Source of the DNA: an uncultured Alphaproteobacteria bacterium
GTDB lineage: Bacteria; Pseudomonadota; Alphaproteobacteria; Sphingomonadales; Sphingomonadaceae
Assembly (NCBI GenBank): GCA_903934325.1
Contig: CAIZNH010000040.1
Location: forward strand, 62,001 to 126,000
Reading direction: 5' to 3'
DNA: 64,000 nucleotides
This document shows, piece by piece, positions 35,729 through 45,632 of the stretch. A model generated the notes under the pieces. That model saw nothing but the letters and a program-made list of their open reading frames with translations. It had not been told where the DNA came from and made no database searches. Numbering within the stretch: the first letter of the stretch is position 1; every line of letters starts with the position of its first letter. The translations under genes and the position numbers were made by a program.

Positions 35729-38203
35729 ATGACCCCGCCCGATCCCTCCCAGCCCCCGGTGCTTCCCGACGAGCCCACACGCCTCGCCGCGCTGGAAGCA
35801 CTGTGCGTGCTCGACACGGCGCCGGACAGCGAGCTTGACGTGATCACGCGGCTGGCAGCCGACCGCTTCGACACCGCGATCGCGCTCGTCAGTCTGGTCG
35901 ATGCCGACCGCCAGTGGTTCAAATCGCGCCATGGCCTTGCGGCAAGGCAGACCTGCCGCCGCCACAGCTTCTGCGGCCACACCATCGTGAGCGACAACGT
36001 GATGGTGGTGCACGACGCCTCCAGCGACCCGCGCTTTGCCGAAAACCCGCTGGTGACCGGCGATCCCAACATCCGCTTCTATGCCGGTGCGCCGCTGGTG
36101 CTGGCCGATGGCCACCGCATCGGCACGCTGTGCGTCATTGATCGGGCCCCCCGCGCGCGCTTCACCAGCCGCGATGCCGACATCCTTACGCTGATGGCCG
36201 GCCAGGTCGTCGCCCTGCTCGAAAGCCGCCGCATCCGGCACGACCAGCGCATCTCGCAGCTGATCGCGCAAACCACGACCGATGCCTTCGTCTGTGCCGA
36301 TGCCGACAGCCGCATCACCCTGTGGAACCGCGCCGCCGAGACGATGTTCGGGTGGAGCGCCGAAGAAGCCATCGGCCAGACGCTCGACATGATCATCCCC
36401 GATCGCCACCGCGCCGGGCACCATGCGGGCGTGGCGCGGTTGCGGACAAGCGGGCCGATCAAGCTCGTGGGCCGGACGGTCGAGGTGCCGGCCATCTGCA
36501 AGGCCGGTCACGAAATCCCGGTCGAACTCTCGCTCGCCATGTGGCCGGCCGAGGGCGATGGTGCTGGCGGGCCCGAGGGCTTCGCTGCGATCATCCGCGA
36601 CATCACCGCGCGCAAACAGGCCGAGGACGAGCGTGTCGTCACCGAGGCAAGGCTCGCCCGGCAGGTGGCCGCAATCGAGGCTTCGGACGACGGGATCGCC
36701 ATCACCGATGCCGATGGCGCCTTCATCTTCATGAACCGTGCCCACGCCACCATGTTCGGCTATGATGCACCCGAGCCCCTGATCGGCCGCCAATGGAGCG
36801 CACTCTACGATCCGCTCGAGGCTGACCGGATCCGCGAGGAGGCCATGCCGATCCTGTTCTCCGCCGGCCAGTGGCGCGGCGAGACCCAGGGTCGCAAGCG
36901 CGACGGTTCGCCGATCGAACAGGAAATCGCTCTCTCGCTTTCGCCAGAGGGCGGGATCGTGTGCGTCACCCGCGATGTGGGGGACCGGCGGGTGGCGGAG
37001 CGCGAGAAGGCGCGCCTGCGCGAACAGCTGATGCTGGCGCAGCGGCAGGAAGTCGTGGGCCAGCTGGCGAGCGGCATCGCGCATGATTTCAACAATCTCA
37101 TCGCCGCGATCTCCGGCACGGCCGAATTGCTGCGCAACACCGAGAACGAAAAGGTCCGCCACCATGCCCTGCGCATCCAGTCGGCCGCTTCGACGGCGGC
37201 GGGGCTGGTGGAGAAGCTGCTGACGCTGGGCCGCCGCGTGCCGCATCCGCGCCTTGTCGATCTGCGCCGCACCTTGTGGGACGTGCGCGATCTGGTCGCC
37301 CCGAGCCTCACCGATCCGCTCCACCGCATCGAACTGGAGCTGCCGCCCTCCCCGCTGATGGCGCTGACCGATGATACCGAGCTCAATCAGGTGGTGCTGA
37401 ACCTCACGCTCAATGCCCGCGACGCGCTGCCGCCCGGGCAGGTGGGGCGCATCAAGCTCGAAGTGATCGCCAATCAGGAATACCGGCCGAGCGGCGAAGT
37501 CGTGGTCGGCACCCTGCCGCAGGTGCCTGCCGCCGTGATCCGCGTCAGCGACACCGGCTGCGGCATCGCGCCCGATGATCTGAAGCGCGTGTTCGAACCC
37601 TTCTTCACCCACAAGGGCGAGGCCGGTACCGGGCTTGGCCTTGCCGTGGTGGCAGGGGTGATCGCCAGCAATGACGGCGCACTGGCGATCCAGAGCTGGC
37701 CCGATTGCGGCACGATCTTCGAGGTCTGGTGGCCGCTCCAGCCAGCCGATGCCGATACGCAAGGCGCGCCCGGCACGATGCTGGCAGCCGGCAACGTGCT
37801 TGCCGGCAAGACCGTGCTGGTGGTGGACGACAATCCCACCGTGGCCGATACGCTGGTGGCGATGCTGGAGGAAGTGGGCGCCGAAGTCGGTCCCTGCATC
37901 GATCCGCATGACGCGATCACCGCGCTCAGTGACGATGCCGCATCGTGGGATCTGGTGATCACCGATTACGATATGCCGGGGATGAACGGCGCGCAGCTGG
38001 CGCGGGCCTTGCGCAAGGTGCGCGATGATCTGCCGATCCTGCTGCTTACCGCCCTGCCCCGCGTCCACCAACTGCACCAGAACCAGATCGGGCTGTTCGA
38101 CGGCGTCATCGGCAAGCCCACCGGAACGACCCAGCTGGCCGTTGCCGCCGCCGCCGCGATCGAAGCGGCCCGGGCAAGGAGCACACCCCTATGCACATCC
38201 TGA
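35729..38203 (+). CDS. Hybrid sensor histidine kinase (GAF-PAS-PAS-HisKA-HATPase-REC)
   Basis: 824 aa, no membrane segment, so a cytoplasmic sensor. GAF domain about residues 20-170, PAS about 175-295 (FVCADADSRITLWNRAAETMFGW), second PAS about 310-420 (GIAITDADGAFIFMNRAHATMFGY). The phospho-acceptor His452 is in GIAHDFNNLIAA. HATPase motifs are LNLTLNARDA, DTGCGIAP and GTGLGLAVV. The C-terminal receiver has Asp746 in ITDYDMPGMNG. It overlaps the response regulator gene by 13 bp. Divergent orientation suggests, but does not prove, that it controls the pilus operon. Confidence 0.92.
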   Translation: MTPPDPSQPPVLPDEPTRLAALEALCVLDTAPDSELDVITRLAADRFDTAIALVSLVDADRQWFKSRHGLAARQTCRRHSFCGHTIVSDNVMVVHDASSDPRFAENPLVTGDPNIRFYAGAPLVLADGHRIGTLCVIDRAPRARFTSRDADILTLMAGQVVALLESRRIRHDQRISQLIAQTTTDAFVCADADSRITLWNRAAETMFGWSAEEAIGQTLDMIIPDRHRAGHHAGVARLRTSGPIKLVGRTVEVPAICKAGHEIPVELSLAMWPAEGDGAGGPEGFAAIIRDITARKQAEDERVVTEARLARQVAAIEASDDGIAITDADGAFIFMNRAHATMFGYDAPEPLIGRQWSALYDPLEADRIREEAMPILFSAGQWRGETQGRKRDGSPIEQEIALSLSPEGGIVCVTRDVGDRRVAEREKARLREQLMLAQRQEVVGQLASGIAHDFNNLIAAISGTAELLRNTENEKVRHHALRIQSAASTAAGLVEKLLTLGRRVPHPRLVDLRRTLWDVRDLVAPSLTDPLHRIELELPPSPLMALTDDTELNQVVLNLTLNARDALPPGQVGRIKLEVIANQEYRPSGEVVVGTLPQVPAAVIRVSDTGCGIAPDDLKRVFEPFFTHKGEAGTGLGLAVVAGVIASNDGALAIQSWPDCGTIFEVWWPLQPADADTQGAPGTMLAAGNVLAGKTVLVVDDNPTVADTLVAMLEEVGAEVGPCIDPHDAITALSDDAASWDLVITDYDMPGMNGAQLARALRKVRDDLPILLLTALPRVHQLHQNQIGLFDGVIGKPTGTTQLAVAAAAAIEAARARSTPLCTS

Positions 38204-38805
38204 TTGCCGACGACCACGAGCTGCTGCGCGATGTGCTGCGCTCCTATCTCGAAGCCGAAGGCGGCTTCGTGGTCGAGACCGTGGCCGACCTGCCGCAGGC
38301 GCTCGCCGCGATTGCCGCAGCACCTGCGCCCTTCGATCTGGTGGTGCTCGATTACGGGATGCCGGGCATGGACGGCTATGAGGGGCGCGACCGCGCCATG
38401 GCCGCGAGCGGCGGGCGTCCGGTGGCGCTGATGTCAGGCCTTGCCCCTGCGGGCGTGGCCGACCGCGTGCTGGCAGCCGGCGCGGCAGGCTATCTACCCA
38501 AGACCCTCCCGGCGCGCTCGCTGGTCAATGCCATCCGCTTCATGGCGGCGGGCGAGGTCTATATGCCGCTTGATCTGCACCGCCCCTCGCGCCAACCCGA
38601 AAGCGGCGCTCCGGCGGGCCTCTCGCGGCGCGAACTCGAAGTGCTGGCGGGCCTGTGTGCGGGCCATGCGAACAAGGAAATCGCGCGCGAGCTCAACCTG
38701 CGCGAGCCGACCATCAAGCTCCACGTCAAGACCATCTGCCGCAAGCTCGATGCCAGAAACCGCACCCACGCCGCGATGATCGCGCGCGAGCGGGCGCTTT
38801 GTTGA
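38191..38805 (+). CDS. LuxR/NarL-type response regulator
   Basis: 204 aa. Receiver domain with acidic pocket DD (residues 7-8), phosphorylation site Asp54 (VVLDYGMPGMDG) and Lys in GYLPKTLPAR. C-terminal LuxR helix-turn-helix is GLSRRELEVLAGLCAGHANKEIARELNLREPTIKLHVKTICRKL. Translationally coupled to the hybrid kinase upstream, which is its probable partner. Confidence 0.93.
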   Translation: MHILIADDHELLRDVLRSYLEAEGGFVVETVADLPQALAAIAAAPAPFDLVVLDYGMPGMDGYEGRDRAMAASGGRPVALMSGLAPAGVADRVLAAGAAGYLPKTLPARSLVNAIRFMAAGEVYMPLDLHRPSRQPESGAPAGLSRRELEVLAGLCAGHANKEIARELNLREPTIKLHVKTICRKLDARNRTHAAMIARERALC

Positions 38806-38815
38806 GGGCGCGCGG

Positions 38816-39994
38816 CTAGTCCTTGGCAGCGTCCAGCGCCGGGATCAGGCTGCCTGCCAGCGCCCGGGCTGCGGCGACAGTGGCGGGGCGGTCCGCATCA
38901 TCGCCCACCTCGTAGGTGTAGGAAGGGATCGCATAGGTCTGGTGAAACCAGTTCTTGGCCGTGCCGCTGCCGGGATTGGCATTGCGCGGCTCGATGGTGA
39001 AGGGATAGCCCGCCAGCGCCGTCTCGCGCCCTTCGAGCCATGCGGCAAGGAAGCGCTGCTGGCCTGCGCTCGCCTCGCCCTTGCCCTGCACGTAGAACAG
39101 GTTGCGCCCCGTCGAGTGGAAATCCACCATCAGCGCCGGGCGCACCCCTGAAGGCAGGGCATCAAGCCACGCCTTGACGGCGCGGGTTTCGGGCTGGGTG
39201 AATGGGCCCCAATCGCGGTTCAAATCGACCGCGCCGCGATTGGCCCGCCAATGGCCGCGCGCCGTGCCATCGGGGTTGAGCATCGGCACCACCAGCACCT
39301 GCACATCGCCGAGCGTGTCCGCGCGGGCCGCAAGCGCATCGACAAAGGCGCGCATCGCGATGGCACCGGTCACCTCGGGCGGATGCTGGCGGCCGAGCAG
39401 CACGATCAGCCGCGGCGCATCCTCGCGCCCCAAACGGATAGCCCCGATCGCCCGCGCATCATGCGAAAAGCCGATGGTGAACACCGGCGCACCGCTCAGC
39501 CGGCTCCAGCGGGCGAGATCGGCGGCCGCATCGCCGGGCGCGATCACTTCCTGCGCCGAGACGACACCGCTGCCCGGCGGCAGGGCGATCACGGCCTTTG
39601 CGCCATTGTCGCTGACTGCGGCCGCAAGATCGCGGGTCTCCTCCCCGCTGCGCCACTTGGGCGCGTAACGGTGAAAACCGCCAAGATAGCGCAGCGTCAC
39701 AGTGACCGGCGCATCACCCTCGGCCTGATAGCGGAAGGCATACCAAGGGCTGGGGTTGATCGGCGGAAAATGCTCGGGCGTGACCAGCAGCGTGAAGTCA
39801 CGCTCGCCCGTCACCGAACAGGACGAAGCCGAGGCTCCGTCGAAATCGAAATGGAGGCTCGCCGTCGCCGTCCGGCACGCCGAACCTGCGACAACCGGCG
39901 ACGGGGCAGGCTCCGGAGGCGGCGTCTGCACGCACGCCCCCGTTGCCCATCCCAGCCCCAGCAGCAGGGCAAACCGCTGCTGGCGCTTCATCAT
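38816..39994 (-). CDS. M14 family zinc carboxypeptidase-like lipoprotein
   Basis: 392 aa. A lipobox-like WATGAC near residue 20 suggests membrane anchoring. An N-terminal beta domain (LHFDFDGASASSCSV to FHRYAPKW) precedes the M14 catalytic domain. Zinc ligands are in GRQHPPEVTGA (His, Glu) and VDFHSTGRN (His), the substrate Arg/Asn in RANRGAVDLNRDW, and the catalytic Glu in YTYEVGDD. Its start shares one base with the stop of the upstream TonB receptor gene, making it the last gene of the dctA operon. It may trim peptides or D-amino-acid-containing substrates taken up by the receptor. Confidence 0.85.
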   Translation of the reverse strand: MMKRQQRFALLLGLGWATGACVQTPPPEPAPSPVVAGSACRTATASLHFDFDGASASSCSVTGERDFTLLVTPEHFPPINPSPWYAFRYQAEGDAPVTVTLRYLGGFHRYAPKWRSGEETRDLAAAVSDNGAKAVIALPPGSGVVSAQEVIAPGDAAADLARWSRLSGAPVFTIGFSHDARAIGAIRLGREDAPRLIVLLGRQHPPEVTGAIAMRAFVDALAARADTLGDVQVLVVPMLNPDGTARGHWRANRGAVDLNRDWGPFTQPETRAVKAWLDALPSGVRPALMVDFHSTGRNLFYVQGKGEASAGQQRFLAAWLEGRETALAGYPFTIEPRNANPGSGTAKNWFHQTYAIPSYTYEVGDDADRPATVAAARALAGSLIPALDAAKD

Positions 39995-42900
39995 CAGAAG
40001 GGCTTGCGCACTTCGACGCGGAACACCCGCCCACGCGGCGAATGCAGCTGGCTCAGGAAGCCGTAGGTGTCGTCTGCCAGCGGCGGATCCTCGTTGAACA
40101 GGTTGTTGATCCCGAACCGCAGGCGCAGGCCATCAAGCGCGGTGTCGTTATCGACCGTGTAGCTAACCGAGGTGTTGATCGTCAGCATGTCGTCAATGCG
40201 GAAGAAGTTCGCATTGGGATCGGTGGAGACGATCGGCACGTCGCGGGTCACGCTGGTGTTCCACACCTTGCCGACGTAGCTGGCGAACAGCGCCACATCG
40301 ACCGGACCGCTGCCCCAGTTGACCGCGCCGCTGAAGCGCCACTTGGGACGGCCTTCGATTTCGAGCAGCTGGCCCAGACCTTCGATCCGGACTTCGGGCG
40401 GCAGCTGGCCGCTGGCGACCGCATCGAGCAGCTCCTGCCCGTCAGCCCCTGCCGACTGGACGAAGCTGTCGAGCCGTGCCGCGTTGAAGCGCAGGCGGAA
40501 ATCGCCCGCACCGAAATCGGGGACATTGTAGGCCAGCCCGAAGTCCCAGCCCTTCGACACGCGGCTGTCGAGGTTGAGATAGGGATCTTCCACGCGGATG
40601 ATGTCGCCCGCCGGCTGCAGGCGGGTACCGGTGTAGAGCGCGATCTGCTCCGCCGTCGGCGCGCTGCGGATCACGGCGGGGTTGAAGCTGCCGTTGAGGC
40701 GCAGCAGCAGATCGAGCGCGATCGCGTTGTCATCGCCGAAGGTGCCGACCAGCCCGGTCTGCTTGACGCGCCAGTAGTCGGCCGTGAGCGTCAGGCCCGG
40801 GATGAACTTGGGTTCGAGCACGATGCCAAGGTTGATGCTCTCGCTGTCCTCGGGCTGGAGCTGATCGGTGCCCGAACGGAAGCTGATCACACCCTCGCCC
40901 GGACACAGACCGAGGTTGGCCAGCTGGCCGCGTTCGACCTGCGCCTGACAGCGCACGAAATCGTCACGGGTGTTCGAGCGCGTGGTGCCCTCGTCATTGA
41001 CCTGCACGAGGTTCGGCGCGCGGAAGCCCTGCGACCATGCACCGCGCACCATCAGGCCGGGAACCACGGTCCACGAAGCAGCAGCACGCGGGACGATGGC
41101 GGTCTCGCCGATATCCTTGAAGTGCTCCATGCGCCCGGCGAGCTGGAGATTGAGCGCGGTGATCAGCGGGATATCCATGTCCTCGCTCACCAGCGGGACG
41201 AAGGTTTCGACGAAGGCCGAATAGACCTCGCGCGAACCGCTGGTATCGGGCGAGGCGCTGGTGCCTACCACATCGCTGCCGTCGAACACGCCGGTGACGC
41301 TGTCGCGCCAGGTGATCGTGCCGTCGATGCGCGGATCGCGATCATCGATGAAGGTTTCGCGCCGCCACTCGACCCCCGCCGCGATGCCGACATCGCCGCC
41401 CGGCAGGCCGAACAGCGCGTTGTTGCTGACCTTGAAGTCAGCGAGCGCGAGGGTGGTCTTGCCCTTGCGGAACACGTCGATCAGGAAGGGATCGATCGAG
41501 CTCTGCGGGTTGGGCGTGCAATCGCCATTGCCGACATTGTCGATACAGCCGCCGTTGAAGGGGTTGTAAGCGTCCGGCGTCGAGCGGTTGATCGCCTGCT
41601 GGAGCAGGGTCAGCGAGACGCGGTTGCCTTCAAGGTCGGTCGACTTGGCTTCGGAATAGACAAAGCCGGTGTCGAAATCCCATGCCCCGAAATTGCCCTT
41701 GAGGCCGGCGACGAGGCGGTAGGAATCCTTGTCCACGTCAACCGTGCGATTGCCCGCATCGACGAAGCGGTAGCGCTCCATGATGAGGTCTGCGCCGCCG
41801 GTGGGAATGGTGGTGCCCGGCCGGCGGTTGGGGTTGGCAGCGCCGCCCGGGAAGGTCACCGGACCAAACGGGTTCCAGTAGGCGTTGCGCGAGATCCCGA
41901 CCGGCACGGCGCTGAGGATCGCCGCCGGCGTGATGTTGCGGCTGCTTTCCGAGCGGTAGAAGGTGCCTTCGAAATAGCCTTCGATATTGTCGCTGAATTC
42001 GTAGTTGAACAGCAGCGCGGCGTTGTAGCGCTTTTTCTCGCTGATCAGCGTGGTGCCGAATGCGCGGTTGTAGCGCACTTCGGCCGCCGGGTTGTCACCG
42101 TTGCGCGCGCACAGGCCATTGCCCAGATCAAAGCGGCAGCCCGTGAAAGTCGAGGGCTGGATGTAGAAGTCATCGTCGCGGATCGGGGTGAGGTTGTTGT
42201 TGGTGATCTGGATGTCGAACTGCCCGAAGGGTCCGAAGGTGTTGCGGTTGTTGAACTGGGTGTCGTTCTCGAACGGAGTGCCGACCAGCAGCGGACGCTT
42301 GTCGTCATCGCGCGAATAGGCGCGCTCCGAAGCGGGCAGGCCGTTTTCGTAGAAATAGCCGCCATAGATGGTGAGGTTGGCGCGGCCGTCGGCGAAATCG
42401 AAGCCGTAGCCGCCGTTGATCTGGGTGCTGTAGAGGCTGGTGCCGTCCGATGCGCGCCATTCGCCTTCGATGAAGCCGCCCTTGCGGTTGCCGCGCAGCA
42501 CGGTGTTGACCACGCCCGCGACCGCATCGGCGCCATAGATCGCCGAGGCGCCGTCACGCAGCACTTCGAGGCGGCGCACGCTGCCCGGGGCGATTTCGTT
42601 GGTGTCGGGGCTGACCACCGGCACCAGCAGCTCGGTCTGGAAGCCGGGGTTCAGCACCATGCGGCGGCCGTTGATCAGCAGCAGGGTGTTGCCGGTGCCG
42701 AGATCGCGCAGGTTGATCGAGGCGACGTCGCCGCGCGCGTTGTTCGAGGTGACGTCGTTCTGTTCGTTGAAGGCGACGGCGCCGGCCTGCGGGATCGCGC
42801 GGAACAGTTCGTCACCCGAGGAGGCGGCGATGTTCTGGATATCGACCTCGTCGACCACCGTCACCGGGAGCACGTCATTGATCTTGGCACCCTGGATCTG

Positions 42901-43059
42901 GGTGCCGGTGACGATGATCTCGCGCTCGGAGGTTTGGCCATCGGCGGTGGTCACATCCACCGGAGCGCTCGCCGCCGGGTCTTGCGCATGGGCGGCGGTA
43001 GCGGCGATCAGGCTCGCCCCGCACATCAGGGCCAGCTTGCCCAGAAGCTTCGTCGACAT
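39994..43059 (-). CDS. TonB-dependent outer-membrane receptor
   Basis: 1021 aa from the ATG at 43059, chosen because GGGAG is 7 nt upstream; the ATG at 43065 is almost on top of the Shine-Dalgarno. Signal peptide ends ATAAHAQ, followed by a TonB-box-like REIIVTGTQI. Plug domain: RRLEVLRDGASAIYGADAVAGVVN, with INLRDLGTGNTLLLINGRRM. The 22-strand barrel ends in RVFRVEVRKPF. It lies downstream of dctA and an esterase in one operon and upstream of an M14 peptidase; the substrate is unknown but is probably degraded by these two hydrolases. Confidence 0.92.
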   Translation of the reverse strand: MSTKLLGKLALMCGASLIAATAAHAQDPAASAPVDVTTADGQTSEREIIVTGTQIQGAKINDVLPVTVVDEVDIQNIAASSGDELFRAIPQAGAVAFNEQNDVTSNNARGDVASINLRDLGTGNTLLLINGRRMVLNPGFQTELLVPVVSPDTNEIAPGSVRRLEVLRDGASAIYGADAVAGVVNTVLRGNRKGGFIEGEWRASDGTSLYSTQINGGYGFDFADGRANLTIYGGYFYENGLPASERAYSRDDDKRPLLVGTPFENDTQFNNRNTFGPFGQFDIQITNNNLTPIRDDDFYIQPSTFTGCRFDLGNGLCARNGDNPAAEVRYNRAFGTTLISEKKRYNAALLFNYEFSDNIEGYFEGTFYRSESSRNITPAAILSAVPVGISRNAYWNPFGPVTFPGGAANPNRRPGTTIPTGGADLIMERYRFVDAGNRTVDVDKDSYRLVAGLKGNFGAWDFDTGFVYSEAKSTDLEGNRVSLTLLQQAINRSTPDAYNPFNGGCIDNVGNGDCTPNPQSSIDPFLIDVFRKGKTTLALADFKVSNNALFGLPGGDVGIAAGVEWRRETFIDDRDPRIDGTITWRDSVTGVFDGSDVVGTSASPDTSGSREVYSAFVETFVPLVSEDMDIPLITALNLQLAGRMEHFKDIGETAIVPRAAASWTVVPGLMVRGAWSQGFRAPNLVQVNDEGTTRSNTRDDFVRCQAQVERGQLANLGLCPGEGVISFRSGTDQLQPEDSESINLGIVLEPKFIPGLTLTADYWRVKQTGLVGTFGDDNAIALDLLLRLNGSFNPAVIRSAPTAEQIALYTGTRLQPAGDIIRVEDPYLNLDSRVSKGWDFGLAYNVPDFGAGDFRLRFNAARLDSFVQSAGADGQELLDAVASGQLPPEVRIEGLGQLLEIEGRPKWRFSGAVNWGSGPVDVALFASYVGKVWNTSVTRDVPIVSTDPNANFFRIDDMLTINTSVSYTVDNDTALDGLRLRFGINNLFNEDPPLADDTYGFLSQLHSPRGRVFRVEVRKPF

Positions 43060-43061
43060 TG

Positions 43062-44033
43062 TCATTCTCCCTGTTTTTCAACAATCTTTAGTGTTTGCGC
43101 CCACTTTTCGAACAAAGCGGGCCATTGGCTGATCACCTGATCGGGGTTGCCCAAACCCCAACCGTGTCCGCCGTCGCGGAACAGGTGTAACTCGGCACTG
43201 GCACCTGCCGCCACCAGTTTTTCGAACAAGAGCAACCCGTGGCCCGGCGGTGTGGTCGGATCATCGGCTGCGGCAAAGATGATGGTCGGCGGCGAATCCT
43301 TGGCCGCATAGGTATCAAGCGACCATGCCGTCTCGGCCGCCGCGCTGGCCTTCTCGCCCACGATCTCGCGCCGGGTGCGGGTGGTGTCATAGGGCTTGCG
43401 CAGCGTCACCACGGGGAACAGCAGCACAGCAAAATCGGGCCGCGCCGAGACCGCTTCGAACCGGTCGGCCCCGGCATAGAGCGCGCGGGCAGGCTGATAG
43501 GCGGTGAAGCCCGCCAGATGCCCGCCTGCCGAAAAACCCATGATGCCGATGCGCCCCGGATCGACACCGAATTCGCCCGCGCGGGCGCGGATGATCTTCA
43601 TCGCGCGCTGTGCGTCCATGAAGGGCGCCGCCGCATCCCAGCCGTCATTGGGCAGGCGGTAGATCAGTTCGAACACGGTAAAGCCGCGCGACTGGAGCCA
43701 CCCTGCTGCGGGCGTGCTTTCCTTCTTCAGCTGGATGCGGAAATACCCGCCCCCGCCCGCCACCAGCACGGCTGCACCATTGGGCTTGGCCGGACGGTAG
43801 ACACGCATGCGCGGAACCGAAACTTTCGAGACCGCGCCAAGGCCTGCGCCTTCGGTGCCGATCACCTCCGGGCCTTCGACCCGGCCAGCGCCCGGCGGGG
43901 TGCCGGGCCACAGCATGATCTCCTCGTGGGCCTGAGCAGCCCCCGCCGTATCGGCGAAAGCCGCCGCCGGGACAAAGCCCGTCAGCAGCAAGCAGGCCAG
44001 AACCCGCACAATGAGACCGCGCTGCGCAATCAT
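43062..44033 (-). CDS. Secreted alpha/beta hydrolase (BD-FAE/acetyl-esterase-like)
   Basis: 323 aa with signal peptide ending PAAAFAD. Oxyanion region [12 protein letters not shown], nucleophile elbow [13 protein letters not shown], Asp in [12 protein letters not shown], catalytic His in RDGGHGWG. Similar to secreted carbohydrate or xylan esterases. It overlaps dctA by four bases upstream and the TonB receptor gene downstream, so all four genes from dctA to the M14 peptidase form one unit. Confidence 0.87.
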   Translation of the reverse strand: MIAQRGLIVRVLACLLLTGFVPAAAFADTAGAAQAHEEIMLWPGTPPGAGRVEGPEVIGTEGAGLGAVSKVSVPRMRVYRPAKPNGAAVLVAGGGGYFRIQLKKESTPAAGWLQSRGFTVFELIYRLPNDGWDAAAPFMDAQRAMKIIRARAGEFGVDPGRIGIMGFSAGGHLAGFTAYQPARALYAGADRFEAVSARPDFAVLLFPVVTLRKPYDTTRTRREIVGEKASAAAETAWSLDTYAAKDSPPTIIFAAADDPTTPPGHGLLLFEKLVAAGASAELHLFRDGGHGWGLGNPDQVISQWPALFEKWAQTLKIVEKQGE

Positions 44034-45418
44034 GGCGTGTGCTCCAGCACCTCGGCGATCTTCTCGCTCACCGGTCCGCTGCGTTCGTGCCGCTCGATAT
44101 CCTGCGCCGGCAGTTCGAGCGGTGCACCGGCCAGCGCTGCCGTCAGCCGATCGCGGTCAAGTGCGCCTTCCCACTTCGCCACGACGATCGTCGCCACCGC
44201 ATTGCCGATGAAATTGGTGAGCGCGCGGCACTCGCTCATGAAGCGGTCGATGCCGAGGATCAGCGCCATGCCCGCCACCGGCACGCTCGGGACCACCGAG
44301 AGCGTGGCGGCGAGGATCACGAAGCCCGATCCGGTGACCCCGGCAGCGCCCTTGGAACTGATCATCGCGACCAGCACCAGCGTCAGCTGTTCGGCAAGGC
44401 TCAGCTCCACGCCCACGGCCTGCGCGATGAACAGCGCGGCGAGCGTCATGTAGATATTGGTGCCGTCGAGGTTGAAGGAATAGCCGGTCGGGACCACCAG
44501 ACCGACAACCGCTTTGCGGCACCCGGCGATCTCCATCTTCTCCATCAGGCTCGGCAGGGCAGCCTCGGAAGAGGAGGTTCCCAGCACCAGCAGCAGTTCT
44601 TCGCGCAGATAGCGGATCAGCGCGAAGATCGAGAAGCCGTTGAACCACCCAACCAGCCCCAGCACCACCAGCACGAACAAGAGCGAGGTGAGGTAGAAGG
44701 TGCCGATCAGTGCAGCGAGATTGGCAAGGCTGCCGATCCCGAACTCGCCGATGGTGAAGGCCATCGCCCCGAAAGCGCCGATGGGCGCAAGCTTCATCAG
44801 CATGCCCACCAGCTTGAACACCACCTCGCCGAAGGAGGCGAGCACGTCGGTCACAAGGTCGCTGGCCGGACGGGTCGCGGCAATCGCTACCCCGGCGAGG
44901 ATTGCCACCAGCAGCACCTGCAAAATCTGCCCGTCGGTGACCGCGCTGAACAGCGTGTCGGGGATGATGCCGAGCAGGAAACCGGTGATCGTGGTCGCTT
45001 CGGCCTTGTCGGCGTAATCGGCGATGGCACCGGTATCGAGTGTGGCGGGATCGATATTCAGCCCCTCGCCCGGGCGCACGATATTGCCCACGGCAAGGCC
45101 GATGACGAGCGCGAGCGTGGAGAAGGTGAGGAAGTAGGCAAAGGCCTTGCCTGCAACGCTGCCCACCGCCTTCAAGTCGCGCATTCCGGCAATTCCGGTG
45201 ACGACGGTCACGAAGATCACCGGCGCGATGATCATCTTCACCAGCTTGATGAAGCCATCCCCCAACGGCTTCAAGGCAACGCCGAGATCGGGGGCAAAGT
45301 GGCCGAGCGTCGCACCCAGCGCGATGGCGCAGAGCACCTGCACATAGAGCTGGCGATAAAGCGGAACGCGCGCCCGCGCACCCTGCGGCGCCGCCGTGAC
45401 AGCTGTGTGCATACCCAT
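44030..45418 (-). CDS. dctA: C4-dicarboxylate:proton/sodium symporter
   Basis: 462 aa, DAACS family. Inner-membrane importer of succinate, fumarate and malate. Motifs: [19 protein letters not shown], the serine-rich loop [25 protein letters not shown], and [14 protein letters not shown]. Divergent from dctBD with two DctD-like palindromes between. Unusually it heads an operon with a secreted esterase, a TonB receptor and an M14 peptidase. Confidence 0.93.
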   Translation of the reverse strand: MGMHTAVTAAPQGARARVPLYRQLYVQVLCAIALGATLGHFAPDLGVALKPLGDGFIKLVKMIIAPVIFVTVVTGIAGMRDLKAVGSVAGKAFAYFLTFSTLALVIGLAVGNIVRPGEGLNIDPATLDTGAIADYADKAEATTITGFLLGIIPDTLFSAVTDGQILQVLLVAILAGVAIAATRPASDLVTDVLASFGEVVFKLVGMLMKLAPIGAFGAMAFTIGEFGIGSLANLAALIGTFYLTSLLFVLVVLGLVGWFNGFSIFALIRYLREELLLVLGTSSSEAALPSLMEKMEIAGCRKAVVGLVVPTGYSFNLDGTNIYMTLAALFIAQAVGVELSLAEQLTLVLVAMISSKGAAGVTGSGFVILAATLSVVPSVPVAGMALILGIDRFMSECRALTNFIGNAVATIVVAKWEGALDRDRLTAALAGAPLELPAQDIERHERSGPVSEKIAEVLEHTP

Positions 45419-45545
45419 GTCGTGGCGGCTTCCCCGGCTCTAACCTCTCGGGGCGCACCATCGGCGCTTGGGGAGAGCACCGCAAGCCTTGCAGGGCCGG
45501 AGTGCCTTCGCGCGTTTCTTCAGAGGCTTATCCCGGAACGCGGGC

Positions 45546-45573
45546 AAATTCGTGCGGAAATCCGCACAAATTT
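45546..45573. promoter_or_regulatory. DctD-like binding palindrome 1
   Basis: Core GTGCGGA-AA-TCCGCAC, extended by AAATT/AATTT flanks to 13-bp arms with one mismatch. It resembles the inverted repeats described in rhizobial dctA upstream activating sequences. Confidence 0.65.
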
Positions 45574-45583
45574 CTTGCAGCCA

Positions 45584-45599
45584 GTGCGGAAAAGCGCAC
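45584..45599. promoter_or_regulatory. DctD-like binding palindrome 2 (weaker)
   Basis: GTGCGGAAAAGCGCAC, a degenerate copy of palindrome 1 with its centre 32 bp away, close to three helical turns. Tandem sites fit cooperative binding of an NtrC-family dimer. Confidence 0.5.
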
Positions 45600-45632
45600 A
45601 TGCCTGCTTGCGGGAGGAGCGAGAGGCCGATC

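Noticed and set aside
39943..43140. 1065-codon plus-strand open frame
   Set aside because: Antisense of the TonB-dependent receptor; no signal peptide or family motif.
45419..45545. Sigma-54 promoter for dctA
   Set aside because: AGGCAC at about 45511-45516 (minus strand) resembles a -24 half but has no GC at the required distance.
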